DNA from: Natronospira proteinivora | Lineage (GTDB): Bacteria; Pseudomonadota; Gammaproteobacteria; Natronospirales; Natronospiraceae | Assembly (NCBI RefSeq): GCF_024170465.1 | Contig: NZ_JALJYF010000001.1 | Location: 372,001-436,000, forward strand | Length of the DNA stretch: 64,000 bases | Direction of reading: 5' to 3' | Shown here: in pieces, positions 15,887-25,950 of the stretch | Position numbering within the stretch: the stretch's first letter is position 1 | Layout: each line of letters begins with the position of its first letter | Program-made: the position numbers and the translations under genes | The notes under the pieces: model-generated | Seen by the model: the letters and a program-made list of their open reading frames with translations, nothing else | Database searches by the model: none | What the model was told of the DNA's origin: nothing

Positions 15887-17317
15887 ATGAGCAAGTCCTT
15901 TGATGTGGTTGTGATTGGTGGCGGTCCCGGTGGCTATGTGGCTGCTATTCGTGCGGCACAGAATGGTCTGACGACCGCCTGTGTGGATAACTGGCAGAAC
16001 CGGGATGATTCCCATGCCTTCGGCGGTACCTGCCTGAATGCGGGCTGTATCCCCTCCAAGGCCATGCTGGAGTCCTCCGAGCTTTACCACCGGGCCGGCC
16101 ATGAGTTTGATCAGCACGGTATCAATGTGGGCAAGCCCAAGTTGGACCTGGCGGCCATGCTTAAGCGCAAGGATGGCATCGCCAAGCAGTTCACCGGCGG
16201 CATTGCCCAGCTGTTCAAGGCCAATAAGGTGGAAGGCATTCCCGGTACCGGCAAGCTGCTCAAGGGCAACAAGGTGGAAGTCACCCCCCTGGGTGGCGGC
16301 AAGAAGCAGACCATCGAAGCCAAGCACGTGATCCTGGCCACCGGTTCTACCCCGGTGGAGCTGCCGTTTGCCAAGTTCGATGGTGAGCGGATTGTGGACT
16401 CCTGGGATGCCCTGGAATTCGAGGAAGTGCCCAAGCGCCTGGGTGTGATCGGCGCGGGTGTTATCGGTCTGGAAATGGGCAGTGTCTGGAGCCGGCTCGG
16501 CTCTGAGGTCACCATGATCGAAGCCCAGGATAAGTTCCTGTTCATGGCGGATCAGCAGATTGCCAAGGATGCCCAGCGCCAGTTCAAGAAGCAGGGCCTG
16601 GACATCAAGCTGGGCGCCAAGCTGGTGGAAGCCAAGGCCGGAAAGAAGGACGTCAAGATCGTCTATGAAGACAAAGACGGCAAGCAGGAGGCCACCTTCG
16701 ACAAGCTACTGATTTCCGTGGGCCGTCGCCCTTACACTGATGATCTGTTTGGCGATGGTGTTAAGGTGGAAACCGATGACCGGGGCTTTATCAAGGTGGA
16801 TAAGCAGAACAAGACCTCGGCCAAGAACGTCTGGGCCGTGGGTGATTGCGCCCCGGGGCCCATGCTGGCCCACAAGGCCTCGGAAGAAGGCGTGGTGGTG
16901 GCGGATCTGATCGCCGGCAAAACCGCCGAGATGAATCACGATACCATTCCCAACATTATTTACACCGCACCGGAAGTGGCCTGGGTCGGCAAGACCGAGG
17001 AAGAGCTGAAGGAAGAGAAGGTACCCTACAAGGTAGGCACCTTCGGCTTCGCCGCCAACGGCCGGGCACAGGCCATGAACCAGGCCAGCGGTATGGTCAA
17101 GATGCTGGCCCATAAGGAAAGCGATGAAGTTCTGGGGGTTCATATTACCGGTCCCATGGCTTCCGAGCTCATTGCTGAGGCCGTGTTGGCCATGGAATTC
17201 CGGGCCAGTGCCGAGGACATTCAGCTGACCATCCACGCCCATCCGGCGCTGGGTGAGGTTATCCACGAGGCTGCCCTGGCCGTGGATAAGAAAGCTCTGC
17301 ATGGCGTCAATCGCTGA
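15887..17317 (+). CDS. lpdA: dihydrolipoamide dehydrogenase (E3)
   Basis: 476-residue flavoprotein that reoxidises dihydrolipoyl E2 with NAD+. FAD-binding GGGPGG at 11-16, redox disulfide C49/C54 in GGTCLNAGCIPSK, NAD-binding GAGVIGLEMGSVW near 189, and the C-terminal catalytic pair in HAHPALGE. Length and motifs match bona fide Lpd, in contrast to the flavoprotein half of the gene at the left end of the window, which lacks the catalytic His. Last gene of the sucAB-lpd cluster, closed by a strong terminator. Confidence 0.96.
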   Translation: MSKSFDVVVIGGGPGGYVAAIRAAQNGLTTACVDNWQNRDDSHAFGGTCLNAGCIPSKAMLESSELYHRAGHEFDQHGINVGKPKLDLAAMLKRKDGIAKQFTGGIAQLFKANKVEGIPGTGKLLKGNKVEVTPLGGGKKQTIEAKHVILATGSTPVELPFAKFDGERIVDSWDALEFEEVPKRLGVIGAGVIGLEMGSVWSRLGSEVTMIEAQDKFLFMADQQIAKDAQRQFKKQGLDIKLGAKLVEAKAGKKDVKIVYEDKDGKQEATFDKLLISVGRRPYTDDLFGDGVKVETDDRGFIKVDKQNKTSAKNVWAVGDCAPGPMLAHKASEEGVVVADLIAGKTAEMNHDTIPNIIYTAPEVAWVGKTEEELKEEKVPYKVGTFGFAANGRAQAMNQASGMVKMLAHKESDEVLGVHITGPMASELIAEAVLAMEFRASAEDIQLTIHAHPALGEVIHEAALAVDKKALHGVNR

Positions 17318-17346
17318 TTCAGGGCTTGTTCAGTGAAGCAATGAGG

Positions 17347-17379
17347 CGGGGTGTCCGGTAACGGGCGCCCCGTTTTTTT
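17347..17379 (+). terminator. intrinsic terminator after lpdA
   Basis: Ten-pair stem (17347-17356 with 17363-17372, two G-T pairs), six-base loop, then seven T residues. Located 30 bases after the lpdA stop. Confidence 0.85.
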
Positions 17380-17409
17380 ATCCGGTTTTCAGCTTAATGA
17401 GGTTTGCCC

Positions 17410-18552
17410 ATGTTCCTACTGCGCTTGATGGTTTTATTGCCTGCCTTGCTCCTGCTTGGCTGTGACGAGAATGGCGGAGAAATGAACACAGATGATGCCG
17501 GGGCCGATACCAGGCAAGCCGACAACTCCGGGGAGTTTGACGGTGCAGCGTCCGGAGAGGATGGTGCCGTGATTTTGATGTACCACCGCTTTGGTGAGGA
17601 TCAATACCCCTCTACCAATATCCGAATGGAGCAGTTTAAAGACCACCTGGATTATCTGGAGTCGGAAGATTTCAACGTCTGGCCGGTGGAAAGGATAGTG
17701 GACTATCTCAAGGAGGGCCGGGAGATTCCGCCTAGAACCGTGGCTATCACCATTGATGATGCCTATGTTTCCATTCATGAGAATGCTTTCCCGTTGCTGA
17801 AAGAGCGGGATTGGCCCTATATGGTTTTCGTGAATACGGACGGGCCTGATGGCCGTGCCGGCGGCAGCTATATGAGTTGGGATCAATTGCGGGAGTTGGC
17901 CGAGAACAGTCGAGCCAGTTTCGCTAACCATTCGGCTAGTCATGCCTATCTGGTGGCTCGGGAGGACGGGGAAAGTGAGTCGGACTGGGAGGCCCGGATA
18001 CGCGGAGAGATCGAGCAGGCTGAAAGCCGTTTAAGGGAAGAGCTGGAGGAGTATGTGCCGGATGATCCGCCCCTGCATGCCTATCCTTATGGGGAATATG
18101 ACACCGCTGTAAAATCGATCATGGAAGATATGGGTTATGTGGCCTTTGGGCAGCACTCAGGGCCGGTGGGGCATCATTCGGACATGCTGGCTCTGCCACG
18201 ATTTGCCATGGCCGAGGCCTATGGGGATCCCGATGATTTCCGCATGCGGGTCAATACCCGACCCTTGCCGGTGACCGCCATTTCACCCGAGGATCCCACG
18301 GCCATTGATCAGCAAAATCCCCCCATGCTGGAATTGACCTTTGCCGAAACCGATATTGCCCTGGATCGAATCAATTGCTTTGCCGGTCCGGGCTCGGCAG
18401 AGCTTGAGTGGATCGGTGAAAACCCGCGGGTATTGGCCGTAACCGCCCAGCAGGCCATGCCGGAGGGGCGGAGTCGTTATAACTGTACGGTGCCCGCCCA
18501 GGGTGGTGGTTTCCACTGGTACAGCTTCCAGTGGATTCACGGCCGAAAATAA
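17410..18552 (+). CDS. lipoprotein polysaccharide deacetylase (NodB/CE4 family)
   Basis: 380 residues from an ATG with GAGG seven bases upstream (a TTG two codons earlier is poorly spaced). Signal peptide with lipobox LLGC (C18), then an acidic linker. The NodB domain starts near residue 55: ILMYHRFG, catalytic Asp pair in TIDDAY, and zinc-binding NHSASH, with the later YPYGEYD motif. A C-terminal domain of about 100 residues (from PVTAISPEDP) looks like a beta-sandwich and contains two Cys. Probably a membrane-anchored deacetylase of poly-N-acetylglucosamine or peptidoglycan; the substrate is not readable. Stands alone between terminators. Confidence 0.85.
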   Translation: MFLLRLMVLLPALLLLGCDENGGEMNTDDAGADTRQADNSGEFDGAASGEDGAVILMYHRFGEDQYPSTNIRMEQFKDHLDYLESEDFNVWPVERIVDYLKEGREIPPRTVAITIDDAYVSIHENAFPLLKERDWPYMVFVNTDGPDGRAGGSYMSWDQLRELAENSRASFANHSASHAYLVAREDGESESDWEARIRGEIEQAESRLREELEEYVPDDPPLHAYPYGEYDTAVKSIMEDMGYVAFGQHSGPVGHHSDMLALPRFAMAEAYGDPDDFRMRVNTRPLPVTAISPEDPTAIDQQNPPMLELTFAETDIALDRINCFAGPGSAELEWIGENPRVLAVTAQQAMPEGRSRYNCTVPAQGGGFHWYSFQWIHGRK

Positions 18553-18576
18553 AGGCAGCGTATCCAGCCTGGATGA

Positions 18577-18611
18577 ACCCCGGGGCAGTAGGGCTTTCCC
18601 AGCCCCGGGGT
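18577..18611. terminator. hairpin between convergent deacetylase and bax genes
   Basis: Perfect 10-bp stem (18577-18586 and 18602-18611) with a 15-base loop, between two convergent stops. It would serve both strands, although neither side has a U tract. Confidence 0.5.
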
Positions 18612-18632
18612 GGCGACGAGATTTACCGCAGT

Positions 18633-19556
18633 TTATTCAGGCTGTTCCAATTCCAGATCCTGCGGCAGGTCTTCCAGCTGGTTTTGCCGAATCATGGACT
18701 GGACTTCCCGAATATAAGCCTGCCCACGCTCCGAATAACGTTCCAGGCCTTCGGCAAGCCGCAAGCCATCCGGTGTCTGACCACCGGCCCGCAACTGGGC
18801 ACGTGTCTGGCGCAGGGCGGTATAGGCATGGCCGGTATTCAGATTGTGAATATAGGAGCGAACCGAACCTCTGAGGTTGGTAAAGATTCGGACAAAGTGA
18901 GTGGCACCCTCCACTCGGCGTTGAGGCATCAAGCCTTGACTCTCATCCCAGGTCCATTCCCCGAACAGATTATTGGCTTCCTGGGTGAAGCGTGAGCTGC
19001 CCCAGCCACTTTCATTGGCCGCCTGGGCCAGCGTCAGAGAGGGCGGTACGATATCCAGGCGGCGGAGTAGCCGCTCCCGCTCGCTGGTATCCCGCAGATC
19101 ACCATCGATGCGATAGCGTTGGCTCAGGTGGTCCAGCAGGATAGCTTCCTCTTCGGAGAGTTCCGCATCCCGGTCCTGGTTGAGGCGGTCATGAATGGGA
19201 AGAAAGGCCCGACGTTTTTCCTCAATGCGTTGATTTTCCGCCAACACCAGGGGCAGCAGACTGCGAAAGAACAGGGACTTGCGCTCGTCCACGCCCAGTT
19301 CGGCCATGCCATCGGGGAAATGGCTGAGGGACAGCGGGGGTACCGTGCCTTCCGGGGGCCACTGGTAGTCCCGTTCGGCAAAGACCATGGCCAGTTCCTG
19401 GGGCGTCTCGGCGGTGATTTCAGTCAGATCCACCGGAGGCGGTACCACTTCGTCCGCAGGTTCAATGAACCACAGAATGATCAGGCCCGCCACCACTAGC
19501 GGCAGCAGGGGGAGTGTTCGAATCAGCCAATCCCGGGGGGTGAGCTCATCATGCAT
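18633..19556 (-). CDS. bax: Bax-type glucosaminidase-domain protein, membrane anchored
   Basis: 307 residues with one N-terminal membrane helix (about 14-30) and a periplasmic C-terminal half. The catalytic region is LAQAANESGWGSSRFTQEANNLFGEW, in which the Glu is the presumed general acid of the glucosaminidase family, followed by FVRIFTNLRGSVRSYIHNLNT and AEGLERYSERGQAYI. This order matches E. coli Bax (about 274 residues), a predicted cell-wall N-acetylglucosaminidase. ATG preceded by AAGAAGG. It follows relA by 19 bases in the same direction and may be cotranscribed. Confidence 0.85.
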   Translation of the reverse strand: MHDELTPRDWLIRTLPLLPLVVAGLIILWFIEPADEVVPPPVDLTEITAETPQELAMVFAERDYQWPPEGTVPPLSLSHFPDGMAELGVDERKSLFFRSLLPLVLAENQRIEEKRRAFLPIHDRLNQDRDAELSEEEAILLDHLSQRYRIDGDLRDTSERERLLRRLDIVPPSLTLAQAANESGWGSSRFTQEANNLFGEWTWDESQGLMPQRRVEGATHFVRIFTNLRGSVRSYIHNLNTGHAYTALRQTRAQLRAGGQTPDGLRLAEGLERYSERGQAYIREVQSMIRQNQLEDLPQDLELEQPE

Positions 19557-19575
19557 GGAGATGCCTTCTTTATGG

Positions 19576-21738
19576 TTATTGTTTGATCCGTTTGGCTTCG
19601 GTGACGTTGGCTAGCTGGGCCAGCCGCTGAAGGGTCTGGCTTAGTTGGTTGCGATTGGCCAGTTCCACGGTCAGCCGAATGCGAGCCGTATGGTTTTTGG
19701 CGTCGGTCTGGGTGGCAATATTGGTGATGTTGACACCGTCATTGCCCAGCAAGGTGGTGATGTCTCGGAGCAGGCCCTGGCGGTCCCAGGCGGTGACCTG
19801 GATGTCGGCGGCATAGCCGCGACCATCATCCCGCTCCCAATCCACCTCGATCAGGCGTTCTTCCTGATCCTCGGCCAAGCGCAGCATATTGCCGCAATCC
19901 CGACGATGGATGCTGACACCGCGACCGCGGGTGATGAACCCCACGATCTCATCCCCGGGCACGGGACGGCAACAGCGAGCCATGGTGGTGGCCAGGTCAC
20001 CAATGCCCAGTACTCTCACGCCGCCCTCGGAGGCCCGACTGGGGCGGGTCCGAATGGTCTCCGGAGTGGGATCTTGGGGTTCCAGCCAGCGACTCAGACG
20101 GTTGCCGATCTGATCCCCGGTGACATCCCCGCGCCCGATGGCGGTGAGTAGTTCTTCAATGGTTTGGTATTTGAATTCCCGGGCCAGGCGTTTCCGGTCG
20201 GGTAATTCCACGCCCAGGCGGCTGGCTTCCCGATCCAGGATTTGGCGGCCCTGTTCCAGGTGGTTTTCCTGATTTTGTTGCCGGAACCAGTGGCGTATTT
20301 TGGCACGGGCCCGACTGCTGGCCACATAGCCCAGTTGCGGGACCAGCCAGTCGCGGCTGGGGCGGGCGTGCTTGCCGGTGAGGATCTCCACCCGATTACC
20401 GTTTTTCAGCTCATGATTCAGGCTGACAATGCGCCCGTCCACCTTGGCGCCCCGGCAACGATGCCCCACCTGGGTGTGGATGCGATAGGCAAAATCCACC
20501 GGCGTGGCCTTGGGCGGCAGGTCCACGATGTCGCCGCTGGGTGTGAGGGCATAGATACGGTCCTCGAAGACCTCGGACTGGAAACGGTCCAGCAGGTCGT
20601 GATCCCCTTCGTCCGGGTCCACTGGTTCCAGTAGCCGGCGAAGCCAGGCGATGCGTTCGTTCAGCGCCGGGTCGCCGCGTTGGCCACCTTCCTTGTAACG
20701 CCAGTGTGCCGCCACCCCCAGCTCGGCATGCTCATGCATGTCCCAGGTACGAATCTGGACTTCTACCGCCTTGTCATCCGGGCCGAATACGGCGGTGTGC
20801 AGCGACTGGTAATTGTTTTCCTTGGGGTTGGCGATGTAGTCGTCGAACTCGTGGGGAATATGTCGCCAGAGGCCGTGAATCAGGCCCAGCACGGCATAGC
20901 ACTGGGGAACGCTTTCCACCAGGATACGGACGGCACGTACATCAAAGAGGTTTTCAAAAGACAGGCCCTTGCGCTGCATCTTTTTCCAGATGCTGTAGAT
21001 ATGCTTGGGCCGACCCTTGACGTCTCCGTTGATGCCGGCCGCTGATAATTCCTGCCTGATGAGTTCCACCAGGTGAGTGATGTAGGCTTCACGTTCGGCT
21101 CGGGTTTCCCGCAACAGCTTGGCGATGCGGTGATAGGTTCTCGGCTCCAGGAAACGGAGGCTTAGATCTTCCAGTTCCCACTTGAGCTGCCAGATACCCA
21201 GCCGGTTGGCCAAGGGAGCGTACAATTCCCGGGTGGCAATGGCGGAGACCCGTTGGGTATGGGGGTCACCGTGGCGCAGGCTGCGCATGGCATGGAGCTG
21301 ATCGGCCAGGCGCAGAACCACCACCCGGATATCCTGGGCCATGGCCAGCAGCATCTGGCGCAAGGCTTCGGATTGGGTGCGGGAGAGGATCTGCCCCGGA
21401 TCCGCCCTGCCCAGGTCATCGAAACGGGGCATGTGGATCATGTCGTCTACCAGGGTGGCGACGGTAGGCGAGAAATGTCCGCTCAGTTTCTCCACGGACA
21501 AAATCCCGGCATCCACTGCCGGGAAGAGCAGGGCAGCGCACTCCAGTTCGGCGGGCATGTCCAGGTCGGATACAATCCTGGCAATCCCCTGAGCCCGCCC
21601 CAGGGCCTCGCTATCCGGCTCGGCCAGGCGCTCGAGTAGGGCCCGGGCGCGGTCGGGATCATCCGGGGCCGGAGTGGAGGATGTGGTGGCTTGCCGGGGG
21701 GCGGCGGCAAGCGCCTTTTTGAGCTCCTTCTGGCTCAT
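19576..21738 (-). CDS. relA: GTP pyrophosphokinase, (p)ppGpp synthetase RelA
   Basis: 720 residues. The N-terminal HD hydrolase region (about 40-190) has lost the HD metal ligands (AALLFPAVDAGI instead of the HD motif), as in RelA. The synthetase domain carries RPKHIYSIWKKM and the EFDD sequence (HEFDDYIANPKENNYQSLHT), which is RelA-type rather than the RxKD of bifunctional SpoT. TGS (YALTPSGDIVDLP) and C-terminal ACT (IQVTAWDRQGLLRDITTLL) domains follow. Makes (p)ppGpp on ribosomes during amino acid starvation. Spaced 19 bases from bax downstream. Confidence 0.95.
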   Translation of the reverse strand: MSQKELKKALAAAPRQATTSSTPAPDDPDRARALLERLAEPDSEALGRAQGIARIVSDLDMPAELECAALLFPAVDAGILSVEKLSGHFSPTVATLVDDMIHMPRFDDLGRADPGQILSRTQSEALRQMLLAMAQDIRVVVLRLADQLHAMRSLRHGDPHTQRVSAIATRELYAPLANRLGIWQLKWELEDLSLRFLEPRTYHRIAKLLRETRAEREAYITHLVELIRQELSAAGINGDVKGRPKHIYSIWKKMQRKGLSFENLFDVRAVRILVESVPQCYAVLGLIHGLWRHIPHEFDDYIANPKENNYQSLHTAVFGPDDKAVEVQIRTWDMHEHAELGVAAHWRYKEGGQRGDPALNERIAWLRRLLEPVDPDEGDHDLLDRFQSEVFEDRIYALTPSGDIVDLPPKATPVDFAYRIHTQVGHRCRGAKVDGRIVSLNHELKNGNRVEILTGKHARPSRDWLVPQLGYVASSRARAKIRHWFRQQNQENHLEQGRQILDREASRLGVELPDRKRLAREFKYQTIEELLTAIGRGDVTGDQIGNRLSRWLEPQDPTPETIRTRPSRASEGGVRVLGIGDLATTMARCCRPVPGDEIVGFITRGRGVSIHRRDCGNMLRLAEDQEERLIEVDWERDDGRGYAADIQVTAWDRQGLLRDITTLLGNDGVNITNIATQTDAKNHTARIRLTVELANRNQLSQTLQRLAQLANVTEAKRIKQ

Positions 21739-21842
21739 AGGCTGCGGAATGGCTCCTCGCCGTGTTTTGTATGGGCTAAAACCGTTATCATACGCGCTTG
21801 TGTTCTCGCGATCCTATAACCCCAGACCAGGAGAGTAAGGGG

Positions 21843-22394
21843 ATGTTCAAGGTACTGAAAATCATAACCATTTCTTTTTTCCTGCTGGGCTCGGGCCCGG
21901 TTGCTGCGCTGACCCTGGATCTCAATCTCAGCGATGAGTCTGCTGAGCTCAAGGTCGCCAATCAGGGTGGCATACTGGAAACCCAGTTCAGCTGGATTCA
22001 CGAACAGGATCACGGTGATGTGCTGGGCTTGGCCTTGCACATGGTGGATGACGCCAATCCGGGTGGCTCCCGCCTCGACATGGGTATCGGTGGCCGCGTG
22101 CTGGCCGTGGATACCCCGGGCCCGGATGGTTTGGCCCTGGCCATCGGCGGCTATTTCCGATACACCATTCCCAACATGAATCGTCTCGGCATTGGGGGTG
22201 ATCTCTACCACGCCCCGTCCATTGTTTCCGGCGGGGATCTGGAGCGCTATACCCAGTGGGCGATCCGGGGTGAGTACCAAATATTGCGCCAGGCCAATGT
22301 CTATCTAGGTTATCGGCAGGTTCGTCCTGACTTCGGGGGCGGCTCCGAGACCTTGGACTCGGGGATTCACGTGGGCTTGCGCCTTAATTTCTAA
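21843..22394 (+). CDS. yfaZ: YfaZ-family outer-membrane protein
   Basis: 183 residues from an ATG preceded by GGAGAG and AAGGGG; in-frame sequence upstream is unlikely to be translated. A signal peptide ends near AAL (residue 21). The mature protein has amphipathic strands, Gly-rich turns (GGYFRYTIPN, RYTQWAIRGEYQI) and a terminal Phe (GLRLNF), as in small barrels of the YfaZ family. Function unknown. It is the first gene rightward from the divergent relA; yebC begins 34 bases downstream. Confidence 0.75.
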   Translation: MFKVLKIITISFFLLGSGPVAALTLDLNLSDESAELKVANQGGILETQFSWIHEQDHGDVLGLALHMVDDANPGGSRLDMGIGGRVLAVDTPGPDGLALAIGGYFRYTIPNMNRLGIGGDLYHAPSIVSGGDLERYTQWAIRGEYQILRQANVYLGYRQVRPDFGGGSETLDSGIHVGLRLNF

Positions 22395-22428
22395 GCCGAT
22401 TTACCATTGACAGCGTTCGGGGAGTTTT

Positions 22429-23181
22429 ATGGCCGGTCATAGTAAATGGTCCAATATCAAGCATCGCAAGGGCGCTCAGGATGCCAAGCGGGCCAAGATT
22501 TTCACGCGCCTGATCCGGGAGATTACCGTTGCCGCCCGTGAAGGGGGCGATCCGGCGTCCAATCCCCGCCTGCGTCTGGCCATCGACAAGGCCTTGGGAA
22601 GCAATATGCCCAAGGACAAGATCGAAAAGGCCGTCGCCAAGGGCACCGGCGAGGATGGCGGTGATGCCTTGGAAGAGGTCCGTTACGAGGGCTATGCCCC
22701 GGGCGGTGTGGCCATCATGGTGGATTGCATGACCGACAACCGTAATCGTACCGTCTCCGAGGTTCGTCATGCCTTTTCCAAGCATGGCGGCAACCTGGGC
22801 GAGGATGGTTCGGTGTCCTATCTTTTCAGTCAGCAGGGCGTGTTGAGCTATCCTGCCGGAACCGGCGAGGACCGGGTCATGGAAGCGGCTTTGGAGGCCG
22901 GTGCGGAGGACATCGTCAATCACGAGGATGGCAGCATTGAGCTGGTTACCACGCCGGAAGATTATTCCGATGTGAAGGCGGCCATGGAAGCCCAGGATCT
23001 GGCGCCCGAGCAGGCGGAGGTTACCATGCGCCCCTCCACCTCCATTGAACTGTCTCTGGAAGAAGGGGAGAAGGTCCTCAAGCTGCTGGATCGTCTGGAA
23101 GACCTGGATGATGTTCAAACCGTCTATTCCAATGCCGACTTCCCCGAGGCCCTGTTTGATGAAGAACAGGAGGCCGGCTGA
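22429..23181 (+). CDS. yebC: YebC/PmpR-family DNA-binding protein
   Basis: 250 residues, beginning with the invariant [21 protein letters not shown] of the family, with the three-domain layout and C-terminal block [20 protein letters not shown]. Members are described as transcriptional regulators (PmpR) and, more recently, as translation factors that relieve stalling at proline runs. ATG has GGGGAG upstream. As in many gammaproteobacteria it precedes ruvCAB, here by 51 bases. Confidence 0.96.
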   Translation: MAGHSKWSNIKHRKGAQDAKRAKIFTRLIREITVAAREGGDPASNPRLRLAIDKALGSNMPKDKIEKAVAKGTGEDGGDALEEVRYEGYAPGGVAIMVDCMTDNRNRTVSEVRHAFSKHGGNLGEDGSVSYLFSQQGVLSYPAGTGEDRVMEAALEAGAEDIVNHEDGSIELVTTPEDYSDVKAAMEAQDLAPEQAEVTMRPSTSIELSLEEGEKVLKLLDRLEDLDDVQTVYSNADFPEALFDEEQEAG

Positions 23182-23232
23182 GGGTGGTTGCCGCAATAGC
23201 CGGTTTAGCCGGGATACCCGGAGACAGTGCTG

Positions 23233-23769
23233 ATGGATAACACGGCGCGCCGTATTCTGGGGATTGATCCGGGCTCGGTGAAAACCGGCTGGGCGGTGGT
23301 AGATGCCCAGGGGAATCAGCTCCGACATGTGGACAGTGGTCATATCGAGGCTGGCAAGGGCGATTTTCCGGATCGACTGCGGCTGATTTTCGAAGGGATC
23401 AGGGCGGTGGTGGAGCGGTGCCAGCCGACGGCGGTGGCCGTGGAGCGAGTGTTTGTGGCCCGCAATGCGGATTCGGCCATCAAGCTTGGCCAGGCCCGGG
23501 GGGCTGCCATCTGTGGTGCCCTGCAGGCTCAATTGCCGGTGGCCGAGTACTCCGCCAGTGAAATCAAGCAGGCAGTGGTGGGCAGCGGGCGAGCGGCCAA
23601 GGAACAGGTTCAGCACATGGTGGCCATGCTGCTCGGCATTCGGGAAAAGCTGCAGTCCGACCAGGCCGATGCCTTGGCGGTGGCGGTTTGCCACGCCCAT
23701 ACCGAGGCATCGGCTCTGACCCTGGCCCAGCGCAGTCTGGCCACCGGACGACGAGGAAGAAGGGCATGA
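23233..23769 (+). CDS. ruvC: Holliday junction endonuclease RuvC
   Basis: 178 residues from an ATG with GGAG nine bases upstream; a GTG two codons earlier is spaced too close. RNase H-fold resolvase with first catalytic Asp in LGIDPGSVKTGW, Glu in VAVERVFVARN, and the C-terminal Asp cluster in SDQADALAVAVCHA. Cuts Holliday junctions in concert with RuvAB. Stop overlaps ruvA by ATGA. Confidence 0.96.
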   Translation: MDNTARRILGIDPGSVKTGWAVVDAQGNQLRHVDSGHIEAGKGDFPDRLRLIFEGIRAVVERCQPTAVAVERVFVARNADSAIKLGQARGAAICGALQAQLPVAEYSASEIKQAVVGSGRAAKEQVQHMVAMLLGIREKLQSDQADALAVAVCHAHTEASALTLAQRSLATGRRGRRA

Positions 23770-24362
23770 TCGGTTTTCTCCGAGGGACATTGGCGGCCAA
23801 ACAGCCGCCCCAGTTGCTGATTGACGTCAATGGGGTGGGGTATGAGGTGGAAGCACCCATGTCCACGTTTTATAGTCTGCCGGAGACTGGCAGCCCCGTG
23901 GAGCTTTTGACTCATCTGGTGGTGCGGGATGATGCCCATATCCTGTTCGGTTTTCTCACCCAGGGTGAGCGTCGCCTCTTTCGGGACCTGATCAAGGTCA
24001 GCGGGGTAGGTGCCAAAATGGCCCTGGGGGTTTTGTCCGGCATATCGGCGTCGGAATTTGCCCAGTGCGTCCAGGACCGGGATATTACCAAGCTCACCAA
24101 GCTGCCCGGCATCGGTAAAAAAACCGCCGAGCGATTGGTGGTGGAGATGCGAGACCGGATCAGCCTGTCCGGCATTGAGCGAACGACGGCAGTCCCCGCG
24201 GCCAGCCAGGGCCCCGTCCAGCCGGCCGACGAGGCCTTTGATGCCCTGGTGGCCCTGGGCTATAAACCCCGGGAGGCCTCTCGCATGATCGCCGCAGTAG
24301 ACCATAGAGAACTCAACAGCGAAGAAATTATCCGACAGGCCCTGCGGGGCGCGGCCAAGTGA
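23766..24362 (+). CDS. ruvA: Holliday junction-binding protein RuvA
   Basis: 198 residues: OB fold (MIGFLRGTL, to about 62), a double helix-hairpin-helix domain ([16 protein letters not shown] and [19 protein letters not shown]), and domain III ([16 protein letters not shown], from about 150) that contacts RuvB. Tetramer that binds four-way junctions. Overlaps ruvC and ruvB by four bases each, so the three are translationally coupled. Confidence 0.97.
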   Translation: MIGFLRGTLAAKQPPQLLIDVNGVGYEVEAPMSTFYSLPETGSPVELLTHLVVRDDAHILFGFLTQGERRLFRDLIKVSGVGAKMALGVLSGISASEFAQCVQDRDITKLTKLPGIGKKTAERLVVEMRDRISLSGIERTTAVPAASQGPVQPADEAFDALVALGYKPREASRMIAAVDHRELNSEEIIRQALRGAAK

Positions 24363-25423
24363 CCAGCCCCATGAGTGAAGAAGATCGATTGATCAGTCCG
24401 GATATCCGCAGTGACGATGAGCGCTTCGACCGCGCCATCCGGCCTCGTCGTCTGGACGATTATGTCGGCCAGGCAGCCGTGCGCGAGCAGATGGGCATCT
24501 TCATGGAAGCAGCCCGAAAGCGCGGCGACGCCCTGGACCATACCCTGATCTTCGGCCCCCCAGGGCTGGGGAAGACCACCCTGGCCAATATCATTGCCGA
24601 GGAAATGGGCGCCAACCTGCGTCAGACCTCTGGTCCGGTGGTGGAGCGCCCCGGTGATCTGGCGGCTCTACTCACCAATCTGGAGCCCGGAGACGTGCTG
24701 TTCGTGGATGAAATCCACCGTCTCAGCCCAGTGGTGGAAGAAGTGCTGTATCCGGCCATGGAAGACTATCAGCTGGATATTGTCATCGGCGAAGGCCCGG
24801 CGGCTCGCTCCATCAAGCTGGATTTGCCTCCCTTTACCCTGGTAGGGGCGACGACCCGAGCCGGTTTGCTGACTTCGCCGCTTCGCGCCCGCTTTGGCAT
24901 CGTCCAGCGTTTGGAATTCTATGATGAGGCGGAGCTGGCCTTCATTGTGAAACGCTCGGCGGATATTCTGAATTTGCCGGTGGAAGAGGCCGGGGCCCGC
25001 CAGATCGCCAGCCGCTCCCGAGGCACCCCCCGAGTGGCCAACCGCCTGTTGCGGCGGGTGCGCGATTTTGCCGAGGTCAAGGCGGAGGGCCGGGTCACAG
25101 AATCCGTGGCCCAGCAGGCCATGGATATGCTGGAAGTGGACCCCAACGGCTTCGACATCATGGATCGCAAGCTGATGCTTTCCATCATCGAGAAGTTTGA
25201 TGGCGGGCCGGTGGGGGTGGACAGCCTGGCGGCGGCCATCGGGGAAGAGCGGGGCACCATCGAGGATGTGATCGAGCCCTACCTGATTCAGCAGGGTTTT
25301 ATGAAGCGCACCGCGCGGGGACGCATGGCCACATCCTCCGCCTGGCTTCATTTTGGCCTCAAGCCGCCCGGTCATCGTCCCGGTGAGGGTGAACCGGATC
25401 TGTTTGATGATCCGCAGACGTAG
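24359..25423 (+). CDS. ruvB: Holliday junction branch migration ATPase RuvB
   Basis: 354 residues; AAA+ motor that drives branch migration. Walker A GPPGLGKT at 66-73, Walker B LFVDEIHR near 114, sensor region GATTRAGLL with the arginine finger, and the C-terminal winged helix ([18 protein letters not shown]). Start is a GTG in a GTGA overlap with ruvA; an ATG at 24371 aligns better with the E. coli N-terminus and cannot be excluded. Not SOS-boxed as far as I can see. Confidence 0.96.
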   Translation: MTSPMSEEDRLISPDIRSDDERFDRAIRPRRLDDYVGQAAVREQMGIFMEAARKRGDALDHTLIFGPPGLGKTTLANIIAEEMGANLRQTSGPVVERPGDLAALLTNLEPGDVLFVDEIHRLSPVVEEVLYPAMEDYQLDIVIGEGPAARSIKLDLPPFTLVGATTRAGLLTSPLRARFGIVQRLEFYDEAELAFIVKRSADILNLPVEEAGARQIASRSRGTPRVANRLLRRVRDFAEVKAEGRVTESVAQQAMDMLEVDPNGFDIMDRKLMLSIIEKFDGGPVGVDSLAAAIGEERGTIEDVIEPYLIQQGFMKRTARGRMATSSAWLHFGLKPPGHRPGEGEPDLFDDPQT

Positions 25424-25539
25424 GATAGAGAAGTTACTTTTCTGTCTTATGTCAGCTTGATGTCTGTCAGGAAAACTTTCTGAATCAATTCCGCTCAACA
25501 CTGTCCATTGACCGTTGAGTGAAGCTGCGGGGGAATATC

Positions 25540-25950
25540 TTGTCTGCGCCATTCGAGTGGCCCGTTCGGGTCTATTACGAAGATACCGATGTGGGTGGAG
25601 TGGTGTATTACGCCAACTACCTGCGATTCATGGAACGGGCGCGTACCGAATGGTTACGCAGCCTGGGTTTTGAACAGGATCGGTTAATCCGGGACGAGGG
25701 TGTGCTGTTTGCCGTGACCTCGGCCCAGATCAATTACCGGGCACCCGCCCGTTTCAATGATCTGCTGCATGTGACCGCCCGGATCAGCGAGCAGCGTCGC
25801 TCCCGTATTGTGTTTGAACAAGCCGTCTACCGGGTGGAAGACGGCCAGCATCTTACTGATGGGGTCATCAAGGTTGCATGCCTGGATGCGGAACGTTTCC
25901 GGCCCCGTCCCCTGCCTGAATCAATGCAAAGGATCTTCTTCGATGAATAA
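25540..25950 (+). CDS. ybgC: Tol-Pal-associated acyl-CoA thioesterase YbgC
   Basis: 136 residues from a TTG start with GGGGGA upstream, giving an N-terminus (SAPFEWPVRVYYEDTD) that matches the family; a GTG at 25519 is the alternative. Hotdog thioesterase with the active-site Asp in YYEDTDVGGVVYYANYLRFMERART. Acts on acyl-CoA and is linked to phospholipid metabolism near the Tol system. Overlaps tolQ by eight bases, the standard ybgC-tolQRAB arrangement. Confidence 0.93.
   Translation: MSAPFEWPVRVYYEDTDVGGVVYYANYLRFMERARTEWLRSLGFEQDRLIRDEGVLFAVTSAQINYRAPARFNDLLHVTARISEQRRSRIVFEQAVYRVEDGQHLTDGVIKVACLDAERFRPRPLPESMQRIFFDE

Noticed and set aside
19576-21738. SpoT (bifunctional) assignment
   Set aside because: The HD ligands are lost and the synthetase carries the RelA-type EFDD motif.
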